64,000 nt of DNA from Shewanella sp. GD04112 (GCF_029835735.1 NZ_JAOEAL010000002.1:1-64000), one strand, 5' to 3'; positions 33,055-41,812 are shown, numbered from the stretch's first letter. Numbers and translations: made by a program. The notes: a model not told the origin generated them from the sequence alone.

Positions 33055-33984
33055 TACAGCTTACCAACCGAACAGGCTTATGTCCACTGGGTTCGTGCCT
33101 TCATCCGTTTCCACGGTGTGCGTCACCCGGCAACCTTGGGCAGCAGCGAAGTCGAGGCATTTCTGTCCTGGCTGGCGAACGAGCGCAAGGTTTCGGTCTC
33201 CACGCATCGTCAGGCATTGGCGGCCTTGCTGTTCTTCTACGGCAAGGTGCTGTGCACGGATCTGCCCTGGCTTCAGGAGATCGGAAGACCTCGGCCGTCG
33301 CGGCGCTTGCCGGTGGTGCTGACCCCGGATGAAGTGGTTCGCATCCTCGGTTTTCTGGAAGGCGAGCATCGTTTGTTCGCCCAGCTTCTGTATGGAACGG
33401 GCATGCGGATCAGTGAGGGTTTGCAACTGCGGGTCAAGGATCTGGATTTCGATCACGGCACGATCATCGTGCGGGAGGGCAAGGGCTCCAAGGATCGGGC
33501 CTTGATGTTACCCGAGAGCTTGGCACCCAGCCTGCGCGAGCAGCTGTCGCGTGCACGGGCATGGTGGCTGAAGGACCAGGCCGAGGGCCGCAGCGGCGTT
33601 GCGCTTCCCGACGCCCTTGAGCGGAAGTATCCGCGCGCCGGGCATTCCTGGCCGTGGTTCTGGGTTTTTGCGCAGCACACGCATTCGACCGATCCACGGA
33701 GCGGTGTCGTGCGTCGCCATCACATGTATGACCAGACCTTTCAGCGCGCCTTCAAACGTGCCGTAGAACAAGCAGGCATCACGAAGCCCGCCACACCGCA
33801 CACCCTCCGCCACTCGTTCGCGACGGCCTTGCTCCGCAGCGGTTACGACATTCGAACCGTGCAGGATCTGCTCGGCCATTCCGACGTCTCTACGACGATG
33901 ATTTACACGCATGTGCTGAAAGTTGGCGGTGCCGGAGTGCGCTCACCGCTTGATGCGCTGCCGCCCCTCACTAGTGAGAGGTAG
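33055..33984 (+). pseudogene. intI1: class 1 integrase gene, 5'-deleted (codons 29-337)
   Basis: The frame matches IntI1 from Tyr29 (YSLPTEQAYVHWVRAFIRFHG) to the normal stop. It retains the catalytic Arg in GMRISEG, the HTLRHSFA box and the TMIYTH tyrosine. Start codon, first 28 residues and the whole of attI1 beyond its innermost bases are missing; the junction is GCATCTAACTTT/ACAGC. An internal ATG 21 codons further in could initiate a product lacking part of the N-terminal DNA-binding domain, which is unlikely to be active. Confidence 0.93.
33058..33086 (-). promoter_or_regulatory. class 1 integron cassette promoter PcW
   Basis: On the minus strand TGGACA (33086-33081), 17-bp spacer, TAAGCT (33063-33058). 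This is the weak Pc variant, matching His39 and Pro32 in the overlapping integrase frame. The deletion that removed attI1 begins about two bases downstream of the -10, so the promoter survives and now sits about 117 bp from the aac(6')-Ib-cr start. Confidence 0.88.
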
Positions 33985-34161
33985 GGCAGCGCAAGTCAAT
34001 CCTGGCGGATTCACTACCCCTGCGCGAAGGCCATCGGTGCCGCATCGAACGGCCGGTTGCGGAAAGTCCTCCCTGCGTCCGCTGATGGCCGGCAGCAGCC
34101 CGTCGTTGCCTGATGGATCCAACCCCTCCGCTGCTATAGTGCAGTCGGCTTCTGACGTTCA

Positions 34162-34186
34162 GTGCAGCCGTCTTCTGAAAACGACA
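34162..34186. repeat. integron terminal inverted repeat IRi (copy 2)
   Basis: 25-bp Tn402-type end identical to that at 5830-5854. It marks the outer end of the integron whose other end is the IRt at 14942-14966. Confidence 0.92.
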
Positions 34187-34289
34187 CCATGTGCAAACGA
34201 TGTCAGAATAGAGTTAAATTTCCTATTGATTGACATATTCCGTCAAAGGTAATAGATTTCATCCTGACACTTTTGCCTTTGGAGGCATC
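34187..34289. other. res-region remnant of transposon B
   Basis: AT-rich segment between IRi and tnpR containing ATGTCAGAATAGAG and TGACATATTCCGTCA, as expected for subsites of a Tn21/Tn1721 res region. The integron inserted into or beside it, the usual hotspot. Confidence 0.6.
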
Positions 34290-34847
34290 TTGCAAGGTCA
34301 ACGCATCGGCTATGTCCGCGTCAGCAGCTTCGACCAGAACCCGGAACGGCAATTGGAGGGTGTTCAGGTGGCGCGGGTGTTCACCGACAAGGCTTCTGGC
34401 AAGGACACCCAGCGTCCCGAGCTGGAAAGGCTGCTGGCCTTCGTCCGCGAGGGCGACACCGTGGTGGTGCATAGCATGGACAGGCTGGCACGCAACCTTG
34501 ATGACCTGCGCCGCATCGTCCAAGGGCTGACACAACGGGGCGTGCGCATGGAGTTCGTCAAAGAAGGGCTGAAGTTCACCGGCGAGGACTCACCGATGGC
34601 CAATCTGATGCTGTCGGTCATGGGAGCCTTCGCTGAGTTCGAGCGCGCCCTGATCCGCGAACGTCAGCGCGAGGGAATCGTGCTGGCCAAGCAGCGCGGT
34701 GCCTACCGGGGACGAAAGAAATCGCTGAACAGCGAACAAATTGCCGAGTTGAAACGGCGAGTTGCGGCAGGCGACCAAAAAACCTTGGTGGCCCGTGACT
34801 TCGGCATCAGCCGCGAAACCTTGTACCAGTACCTGCGGGAAGACTGA
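34290..34847 (+). CDS. tnpR: Tn3-family resolvase TnpR (transposon B)
   Basis: This 185-residue serine resolvase has the same layout as the copy at 5909: RIGYVRVSSFDQNPERQL catalytic start, SMDRLARNLDDL, FERALIRERQ and a C-terminal helix-turn-helix FGISRETLYQYL. I chose TTG preceded by GGAGG. It differs from transposon A at many residues (for example RRIVQGLTQRGVRMEFVKEG) and resembles the Tn1721/TnAs1 lineage. It ends 2 bp before tnpA. Confidence 0.92.
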   Translation: MQGQRIGYVRVSSFDQNPERQLEGVQVARVFTDKASGKDTQRPELERLLAFVREGDTVVVHSMDRLARNLDDLRRIVQGLTQRGVRMEFVKEGLKFTGEDSPMANLMLSVMGAFAEFERALIRERQREGIVLAKQRGAYRGRKKSLNSEQIAELKRRVAAGDQKTLVARDFGISRETLYQYLRED

Positions 34848-34849
34848 CC

Positions 34850-37822
34850 ATGCCACGCCGCTCAATCCTGTCCGCCACCGAGCGCGAAAGCCTGCTGGCA
34901 CTGCCAGATGCCAAAGACGAACTGATACGGCACTACACGTTCAACGAAACCGACCTGTCGGTGATCCGTCAGCGTCGCGGCGCCGCGAATCGATTGGGCT
35001 TCGCTGTGCAGCTTTGCTACTTGCGATTCCCTGGCACCTTTTTGGGCGTCGATGAGCCTCCGTTTCCGCCCCTGTTGCGCATGGTGGCCGCGCAACTCAA
35101 GATGCCAGTGGAAAGTTGGAGCGAGTACGGCCAGCGCGAACAGACACGGCGGGAGCACTTGGTCGAGCTGCAAACGGTTTTTGGGTTCAAGCCCTTCACC
35201 ATGAGCCACTATCGGCAAGCCGTGCATACATTGACCGAGCTGGCCTTGCAGACCGACAAAGGCATCGTGCTGGCGAGCGCACTTGTCGAGAATCTGCGGC
35301 GGCAGAGCATTATCCTGCCCGCCATGAATGCCATCGAGCGCGCAAGCGCCGAGGCCATCACCCGTGCCAACCGACGCATTTACGCGGCGCTGACCGATTC
35401 TTTGTTATCACCCCACCGTCAGCGCCTGGACGAACTTCTCAAGCGCAAGGACGGCAGTAAAGTGACGTGGCTGGCATGGCTGCGCCAGTCGCCTGCCAAA
35501 CCGAACTCTCGCCACATGCTCGAACATATTGAGCGCCTGAAATCCTGGCAAGCACTTGATCTGCCCGCAGGCATCGAGCGGCAGGTTCACCAGAACCGCC
35601 TGCTCAAAATCGCTCGTGAAGGTGGCCAGATGACGCCTGCTGATCTGGCAAAGTTCGAGGTGCAACGACGCTATGCCACGCTGGTAGCGCTGGCCATCGA
35701 AGGCATGGCCACCGTCACCGATGAAATCATCGACCTTCACGATCGCATAATCGGCAAGCTGTTCAACGCGGCCAAGAACAAGCATCAGCAGCAGTTCCAG
35801 GCTTCCGGCAAGGCGATCAACGACAAGGTGCGGATGTATGGGCGCATCGGTCAAGCGTTGATTGAGGCCAAGCAAAGCGGCAGCGATCCGTTCGCCGCCA
35901 TCGAGGCCGTTATGCCCTGGGACACCTTCGCCGCCAGCGTCACCGAAGCGCAAACATTGGCGCGGCCTGCCGACTTTGATTTCCTGCACCACATCGGTGA
36001 AAGCTATGCCACGCTACGCCGCTACGCGCCGCAGTTCCTGGGCGTGCTCAAATTGCGGGCTGCGCCCGCCGCCAAGGGTGTGCTCGATGCCATCGACATG
36101 CTGCGCGGCATGAACAGCGACAGCGCGCGCAAGGTGCCCGCCGATGCGCCAACCGCATTCATCAAGCCGCGCTGGGCAAAGCTGGTTCTGACCGACGACG
36201 GCATCGACCGGCGTTACTACGAGTTATGCGCCCTGTCGGAGCTGAAGAACGCGCTGCGCTCCGGTGATGTCTGGGTGCAGGGTTCTCGCCAGTTCAAGGA
36301 CTTCGACGAATACCTGGTGCCGGTCGAGAAGTTCGCCACTTTGAAGCTGGCCAGCGAATTGCCGCTGGCAGTGGCCACCGACTGCGACCAATACCTGCAT
36401 GACCGGTTGGAATTGTTGGAGGCGCAACTCGCCACAGTCAACCGCATGGCTGCGGCCAACGACTTACCGGATGCCATCATCACCACCGCGTCAGGCCTGA
36501 AGATCACGCCGCTGGACGCGGCAGTACCAGACGCCGCGCAAGCCATGATCGACCAGACAGCTATGCTGCTGCCGCACCTCAAAATCACCGAGTTGCTGAT
36601 GGAGGTCGATGAATGGACGGGCTTCACCCGCCACTTCACACACCTGAAGACCAGCGACACGGCCAAGGACAAAACCTTGCTGTTGACGACGATCCTGGCC
36701 GACGCGATCAACCTGGGTCTGACCAAAATGGCCGAGTCCTGCCCTGGCACCACCTACGCCAAGCTGTCTTGGCTGCAAGCCTGGCACATCCGCGATGAAA
36801 CCTATTCGACGGCGCTGGCCGAGCTGGTGAATGCGCAGTTTCGGCAACCCTTCGCCGGCAACTGGGGTGACGGCACCACGTCATCGTCGGACGGCCAGAA
36901 CTTCAGAACCGGCAGCAAAGCAGAAAGCACTGGTCATATCAACCCGAAGTATGGAAGCAGTCCAGGACGGACTTTCTACACCCATATCTCCGACCAGTAC
37001 GCGCCCTTCAGTGCCAAGGTGGTCAACGTGGGCATTCGTGATTCAACTTACGTGCTTGATGGCCTGCTGTACCACGAGTCGGACTTGCGCATCGAGGAAC
37101 ACTACACCGACACGGCAGGCTTCACCGATCACGTGTTTGGCTTGATGCATTTGCTGGGATTTCGCTTCGCGCCGCGTATCCGTGACTTGGGCGAAACCAA
37201 GCTATTCATCCCCAAGGGCGATGCCGCCTATGACGCGCTCAAGCCGATGATTAGCAGCGACAGGCTGAACATCAAGCAAATACGCGCCCATTGGGATGAA
37301 ATTCTGCGGCTGGCCACCTCCATCAAGCAAGGCACGGTAACGGCTTCGCTGATGCTGCGCAAACTCGGCAGCTACCCGCGCCAGAACGGCTTGGCCGTGG
37401 CGTTGCGCGAGCTGGGGCGCATCGAGCGCACGCTGTTCATTTTGGATTGGCTGCAAAGCGTGGAGCTGCGCCGCCGCGTCCATGCGGGGCTGAATAAGGG
37501 CGAGGCGCGCAACGCGCTGGCCAGGGCGGTCTTCTTCTACCGATTGGGTGAAATCCGCGACCGCAGTTTTGAGCAGCAGCGCTACCGGGCCAGCGGCCTC
37601 AATCTGGTGACGGCGGCCATCGTGTTGTGGAACACGGTATATCTGGAGCGTGCCACCAGTGCTTTGCGTGGCAACGGCACGGCGCTGGACGACACATTGT
37701 TGCAATATCTGTCGCCGCTGGGGTGGGAGCACATCAACCTGACCGGCGATTACCTATGGCGCAGCAGCGCCAAGGTCGGTGCGGGGAAGTTTAGGCCATT
37801 GCGACCGCTGCCACCGGCTTAG
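34850..37822 (+). CDS. tnpA: Tn3-family transposase TnpA (Tn1721/TnAs1-like, transposon B)
   Basis: This 990-residue cointegrate transposase is complete, starting MPRRSILSATERESLLALPD and ending SAKVGAGKFRPLRPLPPA, close to the Tn1721/TnAs1 branch of the Tn21 subgroup. The catalytic region reads DGLLYHESDLRIEEHYTDTAG with the conserved C-terminal GLNKGEARNALARAVFFYRLGE. A 38-bp terminal repeat lies at its 3' end and directly borders plasmid backbone. This transposon therefore probably brought the integron into this plasmid, with its other end to the left of the window. Confidence 0.94.
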   Translation: MPRRSILSATERESLLALPDAKDELIRHYTFNETDLSVIRQRRGAANRLGFAVQLCYLRFPGTFLGVDEPPFPPLLRMVAAQLKMPVESWSEYGQREQTRREHLVELQTVFGFKPFTMSHYRQAVHTLTELALQTDKGIVLASALVENLRRQSIILPAMNAIERASAEAITRANRRIYAALTDSLLSPHRQRLDELLKRKDGSKVTWLAWLRQSPAKPNSRHMLEHIERLKSWQALDLPAGIERQVHQNRLLKIAREGGQMTPADLAKFEVQRRYATLVALAIEGMATVTDEIIDLHDRIIGKLFNAAKNKHQQQFQASGKAINDKVRMYGRIGQALIEAKQSGSDPFAAIEAVMPWDTFAASVTEAQTLARPADFDFLHHIGESYATLRRYAPQFLGVLKLRAAPAAKGVLDAIDMLRGMNSDSARKVPADAPTAFIKPRWAKLVLTDDGIDRRYYELCALSELKNALRSGDVWVQGSRQFKDFDEYLVPVEKFATLKLASELPLAVATDCDQYLHDRLELLEAQLATVNRMAAANDLPDAIITTASGLKITPLDAAVPDAAQAMIDQTAMLLPHLKITELLMEVDEWTGFTRHFTHLKTSDTAKDKTLLLTTILADAINLGLTKMAESCPGTTYAKLSWLQAWHIRDETYSTALAELVNAQFRQPFAGNWGDGTTSSSDGQNFRTGSKAESTGHINPKYGSSPGRTFYTHISDQYAPFSAKVVNVGIRDSTYVLDGLLYHESDLRIEEHYTDTAGFTDHVFGLMHLLGFRFAPRIRDLGETKLFIPKGDAAYDALKPMISSDRLNIKQIRAHWDEILRLATSIKQGTVTASLMLRKLGSYPRQNGLAVALRELGRIERTLFILDWLQSVELRRRVHAGLNKGEARNALARAVFFYRLGEIRDRSFEQQRYRASGLNLVTAAIVLWNTVYLERATSALRGNGTALDDTLLQYLSPLGWEHINLTGDYLWRSSAKVGAGKFRPLRPLPPA

Positions 37823-37855
37823 CGTGCTTTATTTTCCGTTTTCTGAGACGACCCC
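37818..37855. repeat. 38-bp terminal inverted repeat of transposon B
   Basis: Read inward it starts GGGGTCGTCTCAGAAAACGG and ends ATAAAGCACGCTAAG, the Tn21-subgroup terminal repeat. It marks the right boundary of the resistance region. Backbone starts at TAGGAGAGG. Confidence 0.92.
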
Positions 37856-37864
37856 TAGGAGAGG

Positions 37865-38001
37865 AATAAAGTTTCATACTAAGCAGTCAAGTAACCCTGT
37901 TTGTACCGTTCTAAATGATACTCACCCAGAAATAAAGATTCATACTAATTCCTACTACAAAATCTGAGTCACGCTACAACTGAGTAATAAAGTATCATAC
38001 T
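37865..38001 (+). repeat. three iteron-like AATAAAGWWTCATACT repeats
   Basis: Copies at 37865-37880, 37931-37946 and 37986-38001 in direct orientation, spaced 66 and 55 bp. Related copies recur at 43010-43065, 47027-47041 and 48855-48890. No gene is visible in 37856-38114. The 16-mers could bind a plasmid replication, partition or regulatory protein. Confidence 0.7.
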
Positions 38002-38114
38002 GGTTGTCTTGAGCATCCACAGATTGATTGGCCCCATTCAAACACGTTTCTGGACATAAATGAGTTAGAACCCCAACTCTAATTTTTGAGTTTCGGATTA
38101 AAATTTCTCTGGCG

Positions 38115-38182
38115 ATAACGCCAGCAACAGGGATTGGCAAACGCGTAGCGTTTGACAATCCCATTGCTTGCTTTTGTTAGCC
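38115..38182 (-). other. attC site of backbone cassette 1
   Basis: ATAACGCC and GTTAGCC cores enclose GGGATTG / CAATCCC and a perfect inner CAAACGC-GTA-GCGTTTG stem. The gene-side core overlaps the stop of the lipoprotein gene, exactly as in integron cassettes. Confidence 0.82.
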
Positions 38183-38776
38183 CCTTGTCGCAGAAACTTT
38201 GGCCATAAACTCTTTTATTGACAGAATTGCTGTGCCTTGGCCGCCCGGTATACGCTCAATAGAAAACTCTGAGTCTTCATAGCCCTTGCCTGTTTGTATG
38301 CGGAGGCGGCAGTCCTTTGCTGAAACCATGCGCTCTAGAAGAGTGTACGGAATGACAACGGTATTTTGGCTGGATGTGTAAATGTTTTTTGACACAGAGT
38401 TGTAGCCGCTGCTGTCAAGGTTTGTTGGGCTTCCCGTGGAGTGTGAAGATATTTCTCCGTCGATGTTAATGTCTATGCCAGTAAGGCTTAGGTATGCCGT
38501 GCTGCTACTGGTGATGCTGGAGTCATATGCAAGAATTAAGGCAACATACTCCGGTGATTTGCTAGACCAACGTGCCCCAAGCTTAATGCTGTTTCCCCAA
38601 GAGCCTTTTGTATAAAGAAATGTTGGGGAAACAGAAATAATTGTCGCGTTATCAAAAGTTGATTTTTCTTGCGACACAACTCCAAGGCCAGCAGCTTTAG
38701 ACATAGTGTCAGCCATGCTAGTACAGCCGGTCATTCCGAGCGCAATAACCGTTCCTATTAAAATATTTTTGATCAT
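38177..38776 (-). CDS. cassette-encoded putative lipoprotein
   Basis: A 199-residue protein starting MIKNILIGTVIALGMTGC, a lipoprotein signal peptide with lipobox GMTGC, so it is probably anchored to a periplasmic membrane face. The mature part has repeated Ser/Thr-rich beta-like strands (SSITSSSTAYLSLTGIDINIDG). I recognise no family. The start is favoured by GGAG nine bases upstream; an in-frame ATG four codons earlier overlaps that site. It is flanked by attC sites on both sides and reads like a mobile gene cassette. Confidence 0.7.
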   Translation of the reverse strand: MIKNILIGTVIALGMTGCTSMADTMSKAAGLGVVSQEKSTFDNATIISVSPTFLYTKGSWGNSIKLGARWSSKSPEYVALILAYDSSITSSSTAYLSLTGIDINIDGEISSHSTGSPTNLDSSGYNSVSKNIYTSSQNTVVIPYTLLERMVSAKDCRLRIQTGKGYEDSEFSIERIPGGQGTAILSIKEFMAKVSATRG

Positions 38777-38795
38777 GTGATTCTCCATTTTGGGC

Positions 38796-38861
38796 TAACG
38801 CCTTGCTCACCGGAAAACCGAAGCGCAGCGTAGGTTTGTCCGGTGCAGCAAATTGTTCATT
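38796..38861 (-). other. attC site between the two backbone cassettes
   Basis: TAACGCC core, stems TTGCTCACCGGA / TCCGGTGCAGCAA with the extra base typical of attC folding, and a degenerate second core GTTCAT overlapping the stop of the zinc-ribbon gene. Confidence 0.75.
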
Positions 38862-39390
38862 TGGTGCAGAACTTGTTCCACACTGATGCGAAATCATCGA
38901 CTTCATTTTGCAAGAAGGTCATATCTGGTGAACCGCCCGAAACGAAATGCTGAAACCCAACAAAGCCGCCAAATGAGTTTTTAGAATTAACTTGGCCGCA
39001 GGTCATTGGAACATTGTCTGCACCACGAAAGAAATATACGTCCTTGAATTCTGCCGATTTTGGATCTTTGAGCCTGGCAAGTACAGCATCCTTTCCTTTT
39101 TCAATCCAAGCGTACTCTTTGTACTTTTCATCTTGAGCTGCTTTCTTCTCAGCATCTCTCTTCGCTTCTTCTGCTTTTTCGACTTCTCGCTTCTCTGCTC
39201 TCGCAGCCTTTTGCTCAGGAGTCATATTCGACTCCTGCTGATATGCGCCATAAACAGTAATGACGATAAAGGCTAATACAGCCCATGTAAGGAAAGACGT
39301 TTTCTTCGGTGGCTTAGCTCCACACTTAGGACATGACTTCGCCTTTGTGCTTACCTGCTCTCCACATTCTTTACATTTTACGAGTGCCAC
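38857..39390 (-). CDS. cassette-encoded zinc-ribbon membrane protein
   Basis: A 177-residue protein. Residues 6-26 form a zinc ribbon (CKECGEQ, CPKCGAK), followed by a single membrane helix (SFLTWAVLAFIVITVYGAY, about 32-50). Next come a charged Glu/Lys/Ala coiled region (about 57-95) and a C-terminal domain with two cysteines. The order suggests a cytoplasmic ribbon and an outer C-terminal domain. Function is unknown. Its position between two attC sites with its stop inside one identifies it as a gene cassette. Confidence 0.7.
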   Translation of the reverse strand: MALVKCKECGEQVSTKAKSCPKCGAKPPKKTSFLTWAVLAFIVITVYGAYQQESNMTPEQKAARAEKREVEKAEEAKRDAEKKAAQDEKYKEYAWIEKGKDAVLARLKDPKSAEFKDVYFFRGADNVPMTCGQVNSKNSFGGFVGFQHFVSGGSPDMTFLQNEVDDFASVWNKFCTK

Positions 39391-39410
39391 TCGATTTCTC
39401 CTTTTTGAAC

Positions 39411-39468
39411 ATAACGTCTTAGTATTGATGCCCTGTGCTGTTTGCTGGGCATCAATCGATTGTTGGAC
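39411..39468 (-). other. attC site upstream of the zinc-ribbon cassette
   Basis: ATAACGT and GTTGGAC cores flank a perfect 10-bp stem ATTGATGCCC / GGGCATCAAT. The gene of the cassette that owned this attC is gone. 39469-39742 holds nothing I can recognise. Confidence 0.8.
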
Positions 39469-39742
39469 TTGGCCGCTGCCACATCCGTACTATTTGGTAT
39501 TAATCATGCTATAGGAATTTGCTTTTTTACGGTAGGGGGTTCTTTAACCGATTGAGGACTAATTGCTTGAATTATTTTGTGCTTTAACCTCCTCTGCAAC
39601 GGTTTTGGCCGTGTTTAGTGTTGCCGATGGCGCGTGTTGGCCCGTAAGTTCAAGTGTCAAACATGACTCTTCCCCTGCATCGGCATCACGCCATCCGCTC
39701 TCATCCCTCACACGTTAACTACCGCTTACGTTATCCTCTAGT

Positions 39743-40063
39743 TCAAGGCAACCCTGCGGCGCGAGGCGACGCAAACTGAGCTGTATTTATCAGTAACTCA
39801 GCAGGCTTTATTATCCCCTGGAATTGCAGATGACCGTGCTGACATGTTGGGCAGAGCCACGTATAGAGCTCCTTCACCGCTGGACTCGCGATGGCTGGCT
39901 GAGATTGATGCAAGTGTGGCTTGATGAGCGCGAGTTTTTTACGACGGCACGCGTTGGCCAGAAAGCCAAAATGCCGCACTCGCATAAATCCTTTCGGTAA
40001 AACATGCAGTAAATAGCGGCGAATAAATTCATCGCCACTGAAATCGTAGACACTTACTAGCAT
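39743..40063 (-). pseudogene. IS91-family transposase C-terminal remnant
   Basis: A fragment of about 106 residues reading VYDFSGDEFIRRYLLHVLPK and GFMRVRHFGFLANACRRKKL, the conserved C-terminal block of IS91/ISCR-type HUH transposases, then a cysteine pair (LCPTCQHGHLQF). The N-terminal catalytic half is absent. It lies next to the cassette block and may mark how the cassettes reached the plasmid. Confidence 0.75.
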
Positions 40064-40154
40064 TACGAAAATTAGGTCTAAAATCCAGTACCAAGCAGAA
40101 CTGGTTCAGTCATGCGAAACAAGTTTTGGGGCATTCTATGAGCACCAAACGAAT

Positions 40155-40985
40155 TTATGCTTTTACAGCAATATCCAATTTCCTATGTATGAAAGAAGCA
40201 GTGGACAAAATATCTAAAGCATCTTGTTCGCTCATTACCCAATATTTTTTAGGCGCATGAGCAACCGGATTGCGTACTGCCCCAAACAGTCCGACAAGCA
40301 TATTGCTAAAGCCTTTCTGTTCACTTATTTCTGTTTCTGTAGTTAATGAGTTGATTTTTAGTACCGGATTTTTAACAGAAAATGCTGAATTTACGAGTTC
40401 AGCACCATCTGTTGTTAATAGGGACATATCACGAATTCTTTGCGCTATACCTTTTATGGCTTCTAGAACTGCATGAAAGTAGTTTTCATCGAGTAATTCA
40501 GCACGACAATACTTAAACACTTCTGCGTGAGCACCTCTATCTTCAAGCTTTACTCTAAGCGCTCCAGCTTTCTCTCTTGCCCCTTTAAGGGTCGTCTCTT
40601 TGGCTATTCGGATAGTTTTTCCATCCTCTCGGACGTGAAAACCTGAGAAAGATAGAACCACGTTCAGCTCAGACCGACGCCATTCAAATTTTTCCTTATC
40701 TCGAGCATAGTTAACAGGATTCAATGCACGATTAATAAACATAATTAGATGATTGCCAACTTGATATGTATTTTGAGCATCGACTAAAGAGTTAAATAAC
40801 CTCTTCCATTTGGTCATCGTTGGGCTGATATCATGGATGTTGCAATCCTGAATTAAATATCCTAACTCTGGACCCGTTAAGCCTCTTTCAGTGTCAGCAA
40901 GCACTCGGCAAGCCGCCTCTAGAGTTTGTGCATTGAATGGTTCAATTCGTTCCATGACTTTGTCTGTATAATTCCAATTGGTCAA
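40155..40985 (-). CDS. TIGR02391-family protein
   Basis: A 276-residue cytoplasmic protein whose C-terminal half reads FKYCRAELLDENYFHAVLEA, then SNMLVGLFGAVRNPVAHAPK and a HRKLD ending. This is the pattern of the TIGR02391 (Ymh-type) family, whose role is unknown and which often occurs beside restriction or other defence genes. The N-terminal half is helical with no recognised motif. It stands alone between the IS91 remnant and the Vibrio-type repeats. Confidence 0.75.
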   Translation of the reverse strand: MTNWNYTDKVMERIEPFNAQTLEAACRVLADTERGLTGPELGYLIQDCNIHDISPTMTKWKRLFNSLVDAQNTYQVGNHLIMFINRALNPVNYARDKEKFEWRRSELNVVLSFSGFHVREDGKTIRIAKETTLKGAREKAGALRVKLEDRGAHAEVFKYCRAELLDENYFHAVLEAIKGIAQRIRDMSLLTTDGAELVNSAFSVKNPVLKINSLTTETEISEQKGFSNMLVGLFGAVRNPVAHAPKKYWVMSEQDALDILSTASFIHRKLDIAVKA

Positions 40986-41170
40986 CTTGGTTCATAATCT
41001 GCTATTAGGAAAAGTAGGTCAATAACTAGCGCGAGAGTGTGGTCCTAGTTCGGGGGCTAGCGCATTTAGGGGCAGAAACGTGCCGGACAGTTTACCAACT
41101 AGTTGTTGGACATTAACGTGATAGACCCTTTGCTCTAATTAGTCTATTTCGGATTAAAATTTCTATGATT

Positions 41171-41268
41171 AAACGTCGCAAACAGTAGCGCTATTGCCAA
41201 TTTTTCAGTAACAAAACCTTTAAATAACAAGAACCAAGCGTTAAGTGTCCATTGATTTGCGTTGTTAA
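41171..41268 (-). repeat. Vibrio-type attC-like repeat, copy 1
   Basis: About 98 bp closely resembling 41530-41631: GCAAACAGT, AACAAGAACC/AATAAGCACC, AAGCGTTAAG and GTCCATTGATTTG. The arrangement recalls the large attC repeats of Vibrio chromosomal integrons. It directly follows the stop of the small membrane gene. Confidence 0.6.
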
Positions 41269-41272
41269 ATGT

Positions 41273-41479
41273 CTATGACTGTCGCTGCTTATCTAGAGCA
41301 TTTTTCGCAATATAGTAGCCAACTAGTAGTTCTATAAATGCAGCAAAAGCCCATGGTCCCCATACTAATGCCCAAACGACTGATATAGCGGCAATAGATA
41401 AAATCGCACTACGTGGGTCCTTAATAAAAGCACCAATAACAAAGCCGATAATTACGAAAACGATAGTATAAAAAAGCAT
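41273..41479 (-). CDS. small cassette-type membrane protein
   Basis: A 68-residue protein starting MLFYTIVFVIIGFVIGAFIK with two or three hydrophobic segments (about 1-17, 25-42 and 44-58) and a charged C-terminus (KNALDKQRQS). The frame extends 36 codons upstream into the repeat, but this ATG begins the hydrophobic protein. A single small gene between two Vibrio-type repeats is characteristic of integron cassettes. Function unknown. Confidence 0.6.
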   Translation of the reverse strand: MLFYTIVFVIIGFVIGAFIKDPRSAILSIAAISVVWALVWGPWAFAAFIELLVGYYIAKNALDKQRQS

Positions 41480-41509
41480 TATCTTATTTCCCCATAAAAA
41501 CAGCAGGTT

Positions 41510-41631
41510 ACGCGCACACAAAAGCGGTTTTGCGCCGCAAACAGTGGCGTTTTCACCAAAGTTGCAACAACGAAAAGCTTTAAACAATAAGCACCCAAGC
41601 GTTAAGCGTCCATTGATTTGCCTTGTTAGGC
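41510..41631 (-). repeat. Vibrio-type attC-like repeat, copy 2
   Basis: Contains GTTAGGC at the gene-distal core (41625-41631), GTCCATTGATTTGCC and GCAAACAGTGGCG, parallel to copy 1. It bounds the small membrane gene on its upstream side. No gene is evident in 41632-41812. Confidence 0.6.
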
Positions 41632-41812
41632 TGAACTTAACCTACAACTGGAACGCCGACTATAAAGGGACCTAAGCTTCCTTCGTGCCGTTTAACAAAG
41701 TTCTCATAGTTTTTTTCATAATTCTCGGTGTCCTTGTCTTCTGATAACTACAAACTACCCCCTGCAATTATTTCGCGGCAAAACGGCATAGCTATTACCC
41801 TAGATAGGTTTA

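Noticed and set aside
33118..33984. Functional IntI1 from an internal ATG
   Set aside because: It would lack about 50 N-terminal residues of the DNA-binding domain, so activity is improbable.
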